A stretch of 64,000 nucleotides of DNA from Epiperipatus broadwayi (GCA_028023455.1 JAQFVV010012398.1:8704682-8768681); one strand, 5' to 3'. Shown: positions 48,529-61,812, numbered from the stretch's first letter. Translations and numbers: made by a program. The notes: generated from the sequence alone by a model not told the origin.

Positions 48529-50984
48529 TAAAATGTAATTGTAACCCAATTTAACACAGTAATTTAAAGACATTTTATGTAAAAATGAATTTTATTTATC
48601 TAATTTTATATAAAATTACATTAAAACGTCATTTGTCAAATGAATGAAACTATTCCAGTTTATTGTTTTACAATGTGCTCTGTATATTTTTTCATGTAAT
48701 TGTATAAGTAATGGACTAAAAGTTTGTGGAACAATATTTATTTTAATTGAATTTTTAAAAAATCAATATGGATAATTGAATGGAATAAAACTTAGTGTTT
48801 TTTTTTTTAAATTGCAGTTAACTACTGTGTCCAATCCGTCATTTGGGCACGACACATGACGTTAACTGCAATCACTCACACAATTTATATATTATTTATT
48901 TTTAAAACAAAAAACTTTGGACTCATATTTGATTAAATATTTTAATTTTATAATAGAATTAAAAACACCTTTATGACAAGTGCCTAGAACATATCAGCTA
49001 TGTTTTTGATATAGATTCGAATCCTAATAAAAGTTGAGTTTTTAAAGTGATATTTAAGTCTGAAATAATCATTAATTTATCATTTTCTTTGATAGAGAAT
49101 AAAACGGAAAATTATAACCCTTTGCTAGTCAGGTAATTCTTATCTTCTCTTTCACAGTTGTTTTGTAGAGAGATTTTAAAGAGCTTTTTATTCTGAAAGA
49201 GGATGAGGTTGTTTAAAAAATGGAGTACTTTTATCTAACTCTTCGGCTATGAATATGAGGTTAAAAGACTTCGAAAGCGTTAAGCCTGATATTTAATTTT
49301 GATATTTCTAACTTCACCAATGAGCGTTGGAAACGCTGTATATTTACTATGTAGATAAAGAAAATGCCTGTCATATCAGAACGATATTTTTGACTTTATA
49401 TAGCACAAAATAAAAATATGCCTCAACATTTTTTTTTCTACGCACTGTAATAAATACTATGGCAGAAGCATTCGAAAAGTAACTAACCATGATTTGTAAC
49501 ATTATGAGACCACATGTCAGAACTGTTTGAGTTTTAGAAGAGTTACATTATTGGAGCCTTGTTATTTAAATATCATTGTTCAAAATTGCTAAAAAATGTA
49601 GTGTTTACTCAATTTAACAATAATGACTGCAATTATTATAATAATGCCCCGAATTGTTCACTAGTTGAGTGATAGATGAGAAATAAAGGTTCTGAATTAA
49701 AACTCAATCTGTCTCTACTTACGCTTGATTTTTAGATAATCACTCAATTTTAACTTGTTTAATTGTTATTATTATTAAAATTGTCTGTGTGGATTAGTGC
49801 TGTGGTAGAGCAGTAGCTTGAACATTATATGATCTTCTATTTAACAAACTATTTGACTAATTGGTATGTGTGATTTAGTGCAAAACTAGAATGATAAATT
49901 CAAGAATTAAGAGTCTCCTGATAAACAGCTAATCTCTTTCATTTCTGGTGATTGAATATCATATGACTTTCTGAGCAAAAAATATTTTATTACTTCTATT
50001 ATTACTAAGATGATAGGACAAATATTACTAGATTGTGTGTGGTTAGAAAACAATATCTATTGAAAATTTATCATGAAAATTATAAAGAATTTGCTCAAAA
50101 AGGTACATAATCATGAAAAAAAAATCATTATAGAAATTCGCACATTTCAGAATCTTTAGTATGTATCAAACCAATCTTTTATAAGTGATATAATCATAAT
50201 ATTTTAAATCATCTGGTTTTTATTGCAAATGTTTTAACACAAAAATAATAATATCATATGTATTGTTTCATTTGGGAAAGTCTGTCAGAAAATAGAATAC
50301 ATTAAAGAGCTATAATTTTACATAGTGTTGAAATGTTTCAGAAAGAAAAGTTCTATGCTAAAGAAATTAAACACAGTATCATAAAATATCAAATAAAGAG
50401 GAAAATAGATCAGCATGTTCTATATGTGAATGTATTTGTTTTTTACAGAATTATTTGTAAAGTATATATTGGTAAGCTTATTATTGCATCTAAATATGTG
50501 CAAATGTGCTTATTAAAGAGAAAAGTCTTCATCAGTAAGGCTCACTAATATTGTTTTATCGCTGTAAAACAGAGACTTTAAATTTCCAAATAAAAGACAG
50601 ATCACAAATGTTGTATAAATAAATGTAATAATATATATTAGAGTAACAAGAAAATATGGAAAAGAAAATGAATGAATTTAGACTCAGTCTGGCATTACTG
50701 ATATAATTATAAAAATTTAAAATGTAAATGAAAATGAGTTGTAGATATAGCGTGAAAAAATAGAAATAATTGATTAAAGATTTTTTGTAGTAAAATAAAA
50801 AGATAAGAAGCTATAATATTTTCTTTATCACAAAAATGGTCATGAAGTCTCCAAACAATTTTAATGAGTTTTAAGTAGATAATAAATTCATTACTGATAT
50901 ATCTATTATAATTACAAATTTCAATACTGCATTTGATCTGATTAAAAAAATATTAAAAATGATATAAACAATGTGGAATTAAAA
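48529..50984. other. Intergenic, with a hairpin and a tRNA-like fragment
   Basis: 48811-48872 forms a hairpin with 12-base arms (ATTGCAGTTAAC / GTTAACTGCAAT) plus an inner GTGTC/GACAC pair. At about 49792-49822, TGTGGTAGAGCAGTAGCTTG has the form of a tRNA D-arm/A box, probably a SINE head. No gene seen. Confidence 0.5.
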
Positions 50985-52047
50985 CATAATCATCATTATC
51001 TTTAATAATTATCAATCCATTGCAGAATGAAAGTGTCTTTAAATTTAATCCAGTTTCTCTAATCTATTACCTCAATTCTTCACAATGCACTAGTGAACTT
51101 TCTTATTTTATCTGTTTCACATGTGATGTCTTTCTAAGGTTTTTATAATTTCTTAAGATCTGAGTCAAGATATCAACTATCCATTATCATCTCTTCTAGA
51201 AATTTGTCCAAACCAGCTCTATTCTAGTCTTAATTCTTTCAGTGATAATAGAGATATCATATGCTCTATCATCAATGTATTTCATTTTCAATCTGTCTTT
51301 TCATTCTTAATATATATTTCTCAATATTTCATGGAGTGATCTGAATATTTTGGACTGTTCTGATAAATATCCAAGTTTCAGATTAATATATAAGAACTTG
51401 TAAAAGATGTCTGTTAAAAATTTTCTTTTTCAAACACATAGACATATTTACTTTTATTATCTAGTTCTTCCTATGAAAAACATTCTATCCATGTTTAATT
51501 CTATAATTGATTAAATGCAAAGCTTTACATCTGCATTAAGAATCTGACCAAGAGATTTATACTTGTTAACTTCTTCTAATTCATCATTTTCAAACTTTAT
51601 TTTCTTCTTCTGAGAAAATCCATTGAGCATTTCCTTAGATGTTTTAGCATTCATTTTTAATTTTGCTTTTATACTTTCATCTCTGATAATTTTTATAACA
51701 GTTTTATTTATAAAAATACCGCATTATCTGCAATGTCTTAAATAATTTCTATTTTTCTCTTTTAGTTTTCCATTTTAATTTACAAAATACTTTTTATAAA
51801 ACTGTTCCAAAAAGATTTGCAAATATAGAATAATCCTGTCATGCACTCCTTTCATTGTTAATCTTTATATTATCACAATTGTTATGAATTTTAATAAATA
51901 TATATCTTAATAATCCTATGCTTTAATTACTAAGTAAATGCTTATAGAATCAAATACCTTGTCATAATCTACAAATCCAAAGCAATTGTTTCATTCTATA
52001 ACTTCTCACAATATTTGGATGTGATTTACTGTGCCAAAATTACTTTT

Positions 52048-52145
52048 TTTTAAAGTGTCATAGCATCGGCCGGGACGTGAACCCATAACCCGGGCAACTG
52101 CCTGCAAGTGCAAGGTAGTCACGCTGTCAACCACCAATGCAAGAC
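52048..52145 (-). repeat. 98-bp tRNA-derived SINE
   Basis: Minus-strand head GCATTGGTGGTTGACAGCGT (A box) and GGTTCACGTCC (B box). The ends GCATTGG and CCGATGC pair over seven bases, as a tRNA acceptor stem does. It is closest to tRNA-Gly in the acceptor part, but the anticodon and T arms do not fold properly, so it is not a tRNA gene. A short tail (TGACACTTT then A) follows. Perfect 16-bp duplications (TGCCAAAATTACTTTT) lie at 52032-52047 and 52146-52161. It is GC-rich compared with its host element. Confidence 0.85.
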
Positions 52146-52758
52146 TGCCAAAATTACTTTTAAATCGATTTTTTGTTTTTTTGCTTGTTAAAAATCTAAA
52201 GTTCATTGTAGATATGTTGCAATTATTTTGGTAAAAAAATTTGTATAGAACTTATAAAAGATTGGTAGGTCTGTGATTTTTAATATCTTCTTTGTTACTT
52301 TTTTAAAATATTAATATTATTACTATCATCTGGTATATCTTTATCACTTAGACATTTGTATAAAATTTTGTCTTTTAAAATATTTACTACAATTCCATCA
52401 TTTCCTGGAGTATTTTTTTTCTTTGTAGATTAAATTACATGTCTCATTTTTTATTTAAAATATTACGCAGTTCAGAAGTTGTAGTAATTGCAGAATTTTT
52501 TTTTTTTTTTTTTTTATGACTATATAATTTTTTATAGAAATCTTACACACATTTTATGATGAAACTCTATATTGCAGAAATGTTTCTAGTAATATCAAAA
52601 TGTTATATTTTTCAGACTCATGTGACTTTTATTCAAAATTAAAACTTTCCTTGATAATCACAATTATATTTTCATATATTATTAACTTTTTTTCAGATTA
52701 TTTTACAAAATTCTAGATATTTAATTTTTTTCAATGGTTCACTTTTATATATGTTCAT

Positions 52759-52769
52759 ATTTCTTCTGT
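52759..52769. repeat. Left target-site duplication of the RTE insertion
   Basis: ATTTCTTCTGT, repeated at 56043-56053. The first two bases may belong to the element's GAT-type tail, so the duplication is 9-11 bp. Confidence 0.85.
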
Positions 52770-55700
52770 GGCTGCAGAAAGGAGTTTTGCTATTAACTGA
52801 AAGGAGATCCTTTGATTCCTCTTGGAGGCCTTAAAGGAACCGAGCAGGGAAATTCCTAATGTCCACTCCATACATTCTTGGCATTGCAGCTGTTATTACT
52901 ATGTGATTATTCATATAGTATACGAACATGGATGGGCTGCTCACCAACACGCATTAGCCAGCATGGTGAGTTTATTGGCTTTTTACCTCTGAATTTAAGA
53001 TCAAGAAACACCATGGTCTTTCTTCTCAGTGCCTGATAAGGCAGAATGAATGTTTGTGTAAATGATAAATATTTTCCCAATACATATATACAATTATGAC
53101 AGACAAAAATAAAGCATGTCCCTTATTCCCAGGAGGCTGTAAAGTCACCAACCAAGGCAGCGGTTGGTGGCCGAAGGCGGAGGGTGCTAAGAATCCCTTG
53201 ATTGCGGACCCAGGCTGCCATTTGATGACGACTTCTTATTTATGTACTTACAACTGCAGATCACTTTCAAGTGAAGGAAGATTGCAATAATTAGAAAAAG
53301 AATTCTCTTATATTAAATGGGACATTATTGGACTTTGTGAAGTTAGAAGAAAAGGTGAAGAGACAATTGATTTAAAAAGTGGACATATACTCTATTATAA
53401 AGACACAAATATTGGAAATACAAGTGGAGTAGGATTCATTATAAATAAAAAGTGGAAGAACAATATTGTGGAGATTGATGGTGTATCGGACAGAGTGGCA
53501 AGATTAGTTATACAACTTAATAGCAGATACCAAATGCAGATAATTCAGGTTTATGCCCCAATAAGTTCTCATAGTGATGAAGTAGTAGAAGATTTTTATA
53601 TGGATGTACAAAAGGCTTTTTATCAGAGTAAACACCATTTTAAAATTGTTATGGGAGACTTTAATGCTAGAATTGGTATAAAAATGAAAGATGAAAGTGT
53701 TGTGGGTAATTTTGGTTATGGTAATAGAAATGAGAGAGGACATAGACTTGTGGAGTTTGCAGAAAAAGAAAAACTTTATATTATGAATTCTTTTTTTGAG
53801 AAAAATGTTAAAAGGAAATGGACATGGAAGCATCCAAATGAAGGTACAGCAGAATTGGATTATATTTTGACTAACAGGAAATACATATTTCAAGATTGTA
53901 ATGTTCTTAATAAATTTAACACAGGAAGTGATCATCGATTAGTAAGGTGTAAGATACGTGTTAATGTAAAACTAGAGAGACAAAAATTATTAAGGAAAAC
54001 AATATTTACAGTTGATATTCCTAATCTTCAGAAACATTCTAATGAATTTAAATTAGAACTTACAAATCGGTTTCAAGTATTAGTAGATTTTGAACATGAT
54101 TCAGATTTGAATGAAATTAATATGAAAATAACTGATACACTTTTGAAAACTGCAACAAAGATAGCTGGTAGAAAGAAACAGCAATTGACCAATAAAATTT
54201 CTACTGAGACTAGAGAATTTATGAAGAAAAGAAGAAATATGAAGACATACAAAAATGATGCATTAAAAAGAATTGAATATCTCGAATTTTGTAAAATGGT
54301 GCGGAAAAGAGTTGAAAATGATATAAGAAAGTATAAATGTGAACTAGCAAGGAAAGCTGTAGAAGAAAATAAAAGTCTTAAGAATGTAAAACAACATTTT
54401 GGTATTGGTAGGAAATTTATATCTGCAATAAAAAAAAAAGATGGAATTATTACTAAAAGGAGAGATGACATCATGAAATTGGTAGAAGATTTTTATCAAG
54501 AATTATATAGTAATAAAGAACAAGTACCTCCTATATCTATTACATCTTCCAAATTGCCCAGAATTTTAAATGAAGAAGTGAGACATGCAATTAAATGTAT
54601 GAAGAAAGGAAAGGCTCCAGGTAATGATGGAATTATAATTGATATATTAAAAGAAGCAGGTGAAGAAATAGAAATTTTTTTAGCAAAGTTATATACCAAA
54701 TGTCTAAATGATAAAGATGTACCGGATAATTGGAAGAATGCAGTAATAATATTAATATTTTAAAAAGCTGATAAAGAAGATATTAGAAATTATGGACCTA
54801 TCATCCTTTTATCAGTTTTATATAAAATTTTAACAAGATAATTACTACTCGTCTACAGAGAACAAGCCGGATTTAAAAGTGGTTTTAGTACAGTAGATCA
54901 TATCCAGGTATTGAGAGAAGTTATAGAAAGGACAAATGAATATGAGTTGCCATTATGCTTAGGATTTGTATAGTATGAAAAGGCATTTGATTCTATAAAC
55001 ATTTCTTCAGTGATTAAAGCATTAGATCATCAAGGTATAGATCCAGGATATTGTCATATTTTAAAGAATATTTATAAAAATTCAACAGCAACAATTAGAT
55101 TACATAATGACACTGGGAAAGTCAACATTGAGAAAGGTGTAAGACAAGGTGACTCCATATCTCCAAAACTTTTTACAGCAGTGCTGCATTAAGTATTTTG
55201 TGAATTAAAATGGGAAACTAAAGGAGTGAAAGTAAATGGTGATTATTTAAGTCATTTAGATTTCGCAGATGATGTAGTTGTTTTTGCAAATAATGCTTCA
55301 GATCTGCAGGAAATGTTGCAGGAATTATCAGATGAAAGTAGGAAGTAGGACTAAAGATAAATGTTAAAAAGACTAAAGTAATGTTTAATCGATTTGCTCA
55401 AAATATGAAAATAAAGATTGATTATGATGAATTAGAAGAAGTTAACAATTACAAATACCTTGATCAGATTATTAATACAGATGGAAACATAATGGATGAA
55501 ATTAATCATAGAATTAAACTTGGTTGGAGTGCTTTTGGTAGAAATAACTTGATACTAAAAGGAAATATGCCTATGTGTTTGAAAAGGAAGGATTTTAACA
55601 AATGTGTTTTACCAGTTCTTACTTATGGATCTGAGACTTGGACACTTAATAGAAGAGCAATTCAGAGACTTCAGACCACTCAAAGAAGTATGGAGAGATG

Positions 55701-56042
55701 TATGTTGGGAGTAACAAGAAGAGATCGTAAACGCAATGTATGGGTAAGAGAACAAACAGGTGTTACTGACCTCATTGAAAAAATTAAAAGATTGAAGTGG
55801 AGTTGGGCTGGACATATTGTTAGAAGAGATGATAATAGATGGACAATTGAAATTTTAAACTGGATTCCAAGAGATTGTAAAAGACCCAGAAAGAGACCAC
55901 ATGTGAGGTGGATGGATGAAATAAGAAAGTGTGCAGGGGTGATGTGGAGAAGAGAAGCTAAAGATCGGAGAAGATGGATTAAACTTGGAGAGATCTTCAT
56001 CCTGCAGTGGATTGATAATGGTTGATAATGATGATGATGATG
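52770..56042 (+). mobile_element. Near-complete RTE-type LINE (3.27 kb)
   Basis: A single plus-strand element with about 325 bases of leader (starting GGCTGCAGAAAGGAG), one endonuclease-reverse transcriptase frame, and a 3' end of only about 17 bases of GAT repeats after the stop. A simple-repeat 3' end and a short 3' UTR are characteristic of the RTE clade. It is flanked by ATTTCTTCTGT on both sides and sits in the antisense direction inside an older relative. With few stops and about one frameshift, it is the best-preserved coding element in the window. Confidence 0.9.
53096..56025 (+). pseudogene. RTE endonuclease-reverse transcriptase, five stops and one frameshift
   Basis: The protein would nick target DNA and reverse transcribe its own RNA at the nick. 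In order: TYNCRSLSSEG (endonuclease start), GLCEVRRKG with the metal-binding Glu, IQVYAP, GDFN at 53654-53665 and SDHRLVR near 53930. The RT follows with KAPGNDGI near 54615, NYGPI (normally YRPI), QAGFKSGFST near 54868, YEKAFDSI near 54975, GVRQGDSISPKLF near 55135 and an intact FADD at 55262-55273. The C-terminal part contains PVLTYGSETWTL and WAGHIVRRDDNRW. Stops lie at 53288, 54761, 54839, 54971 and 55190. A one-base loss near 55347 shifts the frame. About 15 codons seem lost near 54840. The true start may lie upstream of the ATG at 53096. Confidence 0.9.
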
Positions 56043-57070
56043 ATTTCTTCTGTCCATTATACATTGTTCTGTCTCAGTAGAAAATTTACTGATAAAATGC
56101 TGCTTTACTGTAACATCTATTATTGATGCATTTCTTAATAATGTACAATTTAACTTTTTATTAATTTAATTCATATATGAACCACCTTCAAAGTCTGTTA
56201 ATATTTTAAGAGGATTTTTAAGTTCTAATTTAAATTCACTGGAGCATTTATAAAAGTTAGAAATATCAACTGAGAATACTGTTTTACTTAATAATAATTT
56301 TTGTCTTTCTAATTTTGCATTAAAACGTATCTTACATTTCAATAATCAATGATCATATCCTGTGTTAAATATATTAATAACACTACTATCTTAAAATAAA
56401 TATTTTTCTGTTAGTCAAAATATAATCCAATTATACTGTAGTTTCATTTGCCTGATTCCGTGTCCATTTTTGTTAATAATTTTTCTCAAAAAATAAATAT
56501 ATAATAAAATAGTTTTTCTTTTTTAACAAATTCCACAAATCTGTATCTTCTCTCATTTCTATGACCATAACCAAATTTACCCACAGCACATTTATCTTTC
56601 TATAATTTTTCAATTCTAGCATAATGTCTCCCATAACAATTTTGAAGCATTACTTGATTTGAACAAAAGCATTCTGTACATCCATATAAAAATCCTCGTT
56701 TATTATAGTAAAGACTTGTTGGGACATAATCTGAATTATCTGCATTTAATATCTTCCACTAAAGTAAAAAACTAATCTCATCACTCTGTCTTATATATAA
56801 TTAATTTCTACAATATTGTTCTTTTTATTTATAATGTCCCACTTCATTTGCATTTTCAATATTTGTGTCTTTATAATAAAATGCATGTTCACTTTTTAAA
56901 TCAATTGTCTTATCATCTATTTTTGTAACTTCATAATTTCCAACAATCTCTCATTTAATATTAGATAGTTTTTCTTTCAATTCAAGCAATCTTTCTTTAC
57001 TTAAAAGTGATCTGAAGTTATAGATATCTAAATAAAAGGTCACCTTCGAATGGTAGCCTGGATATATATA

Positions 57071-59120
57071 CATACTTTATAAATAGCATTGCAAGCATCA
57101 CACTGTTAGTACCCAAATTAATATTTGCCAACAAAAGTAAATCCACTTTTATCAAAAGTTTATAATGTTATATATAAATTAAATCAATTCTACAATTATA
57201 TTAAAGAATAAATATAGAAAATATCAGTTCGCCTAATGTTAATAATTCCAGTGCCAGTTAAACAAAATTCAATTCAAGTGGCTAGAAATAAATTAATTTT
57301 TTTCTCGTCACCATGAAAGTGTAAAGTATAAAAAAGTTCAGAACTATGTATACAAAAGAGATAAATATAAACAAGAAAAGATATTAAAGGAAAATTGCGC
57401 GTTTTATACTTACGCAGTAAGAATAATTAATAATCTTTTATTAAACCATGAGACCCTCAAAACAAACTATATAAGAAAAACATACATGAAAAGTTGTTCA
57501 TTTATGAGCTATATACACTTTATCTTAATTATATTTGCATCTGTTGTTTACATAGATTTGAATTTCTACTGGCATAAAATATTAGCACTGGTATAAAAAA
57601 AATTAACCTTTTCCCAGCTGTTTAATTTGAGTGTTGTTTGACCCAGATAGTGCTACTGGAATGATTAATATTAATTATATATACGGTACTAATTAATAAA
57701 TAGTATTCAAATAATTTATCAGTTCAGTGACTATATATTATTATTGCTGTATAATTCAGTATTCACACATTCAATAATGGGTATTTACTTTCAAAGCTAT
57801 TAAAATGGACAGAAATCAACTTTACTTGTAAAATTTGTTAGCAATAGTGGGTTTGGTTTATTAACGCATGCATATTTCTGAATACCAAACCCCTCCTTAT
57901 CAAAATTATTTGTCATTTTAGAAAATATAAATGTGATGCTTATTTTATAAGTTTTAATTCTGATAATAGAGGACTGTACATTGATATAAATAATATGTGG
58001 ATAATTTATTGAGTTAATATTATACAATTATATGTATATGTGATCATATATTTCAGATTTGTCAATGTATATATTTGTTTTTTTATTATAATCAGCATTA
58101 TACTGAGATCTTAACTGTATCATACCAGCCTTCAACTAATCAGTTATGGGCATTTAAGGATATTACAAAGATGATCTATGCAGTATGAAAAAAACTATTT
58201 TATTTTAATTTAAAGAAGGTTTTTTTTTAATCTTCATGCACAATGAATCAGTGGAGAGCATGAATATTATAATTTGTTTAATAAAATTCAAAATCAAAGT
58301 ATGAGTAAGGGATAATAAATGAGATTTCAGATTTAGATCTAACAACTTTTTTGATATCATAAAGATACGTTTTAAAAGTAGTAGAGGGGGGGGTGAATAA
58401 TAAATTCGAATTTGATACCATCTTTGTTCGATATGTTTTATGAAATCTTTCCAAGATGAAAAAGTACTTTAATCAAATCATTATTATATGTATTGATGCA
58501 GATTGGTCATTTAAAAATTTTGTCAATTCTCTAAATGCCCTTTAATGATAAGTAACAAATCTGGACAGGAATTTGATATTGGCTAAGGTCAATGTTTAAA
58601 ACAAGAAGATTGAGTACTAAGAATGGTGAACATTGTTTTATTATAATAAAAATTATTCTCCACATTTTAGACTCTAGGCATAAAATAAATTTTACCAATA
58701 CCAAAGTTCTGTTCAGATGTGATACTTATTTTCAAAAGATAAAGAGATGATCAAAATTCTCAAATGGCTAGCTGCATATACAAGTGTAATGATATGTTAA
58801 ACTACCTTACTCATATGAAAAAAAATTATAAAATATATTGAACAATAAATCATTCACTTTTTCCTTTCCCTTCTGCTTTTGAATCTTTTCTATGTTTTTT
58901 AAGTGGACAAATAGCTATCTTATGCTTAAATAATAGTAACAGAATATTTTGACCAAAAAAATTCTTAGATCCAAATCTGATTTCTCATTTATAATTACAA
59001 TACTTCATTCCCATATCTTGTTTCTGGATTTTATTCAATGAATTATGTCAATCACATACATAAAAAAAAAAAATTAAACTCAGGTGTTTAAGATATCTTT
59101 AAATTAAAATAAATTATCTC
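57071..59120. other. AT-rich intergenic sequence, no gene seen
   Basis: Nothing recognised apart from a G run (GGGGGGGG, about 58386-58393) and homopolymers. Confidence 0.45.
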
Positions 59121-59123
59121 CTG

Positions 59124-59510
59124 ATTTTTTTTTTTTTTTTTTGGTGTTTTCTGACATAATGAAGATGAATGTTTATACTTATTCATAACTGAAGAAAGTT
59201 TAGTCCATTTCTGTTTATATTTCACATGTATGTTGCTACACTAATTAATATTTACTATTCATTAATTTTCAATATTTATTAATATTGAAAGATTTTTAAA
59301 AATAAAATTCAATCTCTCTTTTGTTTAATAAATTATGATTACAAGGATTGTTAATGTTATGTCTTTGATATGATTTTCATTCTTAAATTTAAACACAGTC
59401 AAATTCAAAGGCATATTAAAAAAATGCCTCTTCTTTTTTTAATGTGTTTTGATATGATGAAGATAAGAATTTGTACTTATTCATAACTAAAGTGAGTTTT
59501 AATTTTTTTC
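59124..59510 (+). repeat. Two direct repeats of about 75 bp
   Basis: About 59124-59195 and 59434-59508 share ACTTATTCATAACT, ATGAAGAT and a preceding T run. Between them lies a short palindrome around TTTATTAATATTGAAAG (about 59268-59292). Confidence 0.6.
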
Positions 59511-59554
59511 TGTAATTATTATGATAAATATTTTGGAAAGAACCGATAGTGGAG

Positions 59555-60520
59555 TGATAAGATTGTAATTTCTAATAATTTTTTATCAACTTTCTTAGAT
59601 AGTAATATTATCATTGTATTCTGCCAATGCTCTAGTACATCTTTATCATTTAGTCATTTGATATATAATTTTCCAATTTTTTTTTATTTCTTCATTCACT
59701 TTTTTTTAAATATCAATAATAATCTCATTATTTCCTGGAGAGTTCTCTTCTTTATAGATCAAATTTCATGTTTTATCTACTTGGCAATTCAAAAGATATA
59801 ACACTTGTAGGTAATAATTTGTTTTCTTGATCTTTATACTATATATAATTCTTTCATATATTTGATAGCATCATCATTTGGTTTAGTAATAGCTACATTC
59901 TTTTTTATTGATAACTTTTGTCCAATGACAAAATGTTGTTTTACATTTTGATGCTTTTTTTCTTCTGTAACTTTCCTTTGCCAATTCACAATATTTTTTT
60001 TATATCATTACTAATTTTTTTTATATACCATTTTACAAAACTCTATATATATTCAATCTTTCTTAGTGGATCATTTTTAAACATATATATATTCCTTTTT
60101 TTTCTTTATATATTGTTTTGTCTTAGTAGAAAATGTATTTTCTTGCAATTTTCAAAAGAGTATCCGATATCTTTTTATGGATTTCAGTCAAGTCTAAACT
60201 CTCTTCATTGTGCTAATATTCTAAAATAATTTCCAATTCCTTATTTAAATTTATTAGAGTGCTTGAAAAAATTACAAATATTAACTTTAAGTAGAACCTA
60301 ATCAGTAATCACTTCCCGAGTTGATTTGATCAAAAGCATTTTATATATCCATATACAAAATTCTCTATTTCTTCATACCAATGGCAATTTTTTAGTTCAT
60401 AAACTCTGGATAACTGCATTAAATAATATATTCATTTTTAAATCCATGTCTTTTTTCTAACATCATAATATCCAATAATGTTCCATTTAAATGTAAATTA
60501 TAAAAATCTTGTGATATATT
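59555..60520 (-). mobile_element. Third RTE copy, antisense, middle part only
   Basis: The minus strand carries the same protein trace: DLKMNIL-like endonuclease text near 60440, then the linker, then PGNNEIIIDI near 59740 and LNDKDVLEHWQN near 59640. It aligns with both flanks of the nested insertion at 52.77-56.04 kb without that insertion. Its RT C-terminal half and 3' end are missing, which is unusual for a LINE and implies later deletion. Confidence 0.75.
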
Positions 60521-60662
60521 ATTTTCTATCAATCAGGAGCTTTATATACATATGATTTTTAAATTTTCTTATAGCCTATAATAGATTTTATGTGGGGAGG
60601 GGTACCAATAGCAACTTATTGTTATTTCTCATAGGTGTAGATTAAATGCAATTTATAATAAT

Positions 60663-60735
60663 GTAATGGAGAGCTTCATAATGTAGAGGTAGTTTGTGTC
60701 GTTGTGCCAAGTATTTTGTTTCAAAAGGCTTATAA
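60663..60735 (+). repeat. tRNA-like SINE fragment
   Basis: GAGCTTCATAATGTAGAGGT resembles a tRNA A box. The rest is decayed. It is related in its first bases to the fragment at 28434. Confidence 0.35.
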
Positions 60736-61812
60736 GTTTTTTTTTTTTCCTGTATCATAATTAATCTAGCTAATAATCAATTAGTTGGTAAATGGATATC
60801 TAGTTATCTTTAATTAGACAATAAAAAAAGAATGTAAAATTATTTACTCATCTCCCAAGAATTGGCAAGCCTGGTGAGTATTACTTTCTCTTTCAGTGTC
60901 TCTATGAATTTTTTTTTGCTCTGCACAACGCTACTTTACCTTTTAATCTATATATTATTACAAAAAAGACTTCATGCTGTAGTGGAACACTCACTTATCT
61001 AAAATTATATTTAGACTTTAATATAATAAGTAATTTATAAATAAAACAAAAAAGATGATACCAATAACTTTATTATCGCCTAACAATCCTTGATCCACAT
61101 CGTTAATAGTTTTTTTTTTTTTTGACGGCATGTTTTAATACAATTTATTCTAGAATGCCACTTTTCAATAGGACATCATAAATTTAAAAGAATTTTTTTT
61201 ATATATCGAGATGTAATTTCAGATCTATCCACTGTCTAAAACAGAGGACCAAATTTCGGAAAGCTCGAGAACTGGAAATGTATAATACGCATATATATAT
61301 AACGTCAAAAGTTCGAGTAGAGTTTCTATCAAATAATTACAATAATAAATGTGTCTTAGGCAATCCTTAATAACTATTCATTTTATGAGGAATGTCATCG
61401 TTAGTTTTAATTGTTTGATTTCCTTGTCTATTTTTTTTTATTAGGTTGACCTTGAATATTAAATAAGTTTTTAAATGCTAAACAAAAATATAAAATATCT
61501 TTTATTAATTTAAAATGTTTATTAAATTTAGATTTATTAATAATACTGATATAGATTATTAATTTTTTGAAGTAAACTTATTAATATTAGCTATTGTCTA
61601 ATTGTGTGATACGTATTTAAAATCTCTTGAGGCTATATGTTGCCTATTTCCAATGTCATAGAGAGATGCTAATGACCCATTAATCTTTCACCAGTGTCAA
61701 AATAATTGTATTAAAAAAAAAAAGAACATCCAAAGAATACCCAATTTTTGATTTCTACTCCTTTCGATATAATTTGACCTAGTTTTTATTTTGACCTCCA
61801 CCTTCAAAAAAG
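60736..61812. other. Intergenic, no gene seen
   Basis: Nothing coding. The last 700 bases contain more CpG (for example CGAGAACTGG, AACGTC, TTCGAGTAG around 61265-61320) than most of the window, which fits an upstream promoter region but proves nothing. Confidence 0.35.

Larger units (their letters stand above)
50985..57070 (-). mobile_element. Older antisense RTE-type LINE, split by later insertions
   Basis: Two parts of one minus-strand element. The right part (57070-56054) is its 5' side. It contains the endonuclease start (LLSKERLLELKEKLSNI, then TIDLKSEH and YYKDTNIEN) and runs to mid-ORF. The left part (52758-50985) continues through the PGND region near 52405 to the 3' end, where the CATCATTATC-type tail lies at about 50987-51010. 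The break is filled by the younger plus-strand copy of the same family. A SINE also interrupts the left part. Stops and indels are dense, so it is clearly the older of the two. Confidence 0.8.

Noticed and set aside
52060-52140. A functional tRNA-Gly gene
   Set aside because: The acceptor stem pairs but the anticodon and T arms do not fold properly, and it has an A tail and target duplications.
53504-53935. 143-codon minus-strand frame, and others at 54073-54474 and 55680-56057
   Set aside because: Shadows of the RTE coding frame on the opposite strand.
59918-60229. 103-codon plus-strand hydrophobic frame that looks like a membrane protein
   Set aside because: It is the reverse strand of a decayed RTE coding region; T-rich sequence always reads as Phe, Leu and Ile.
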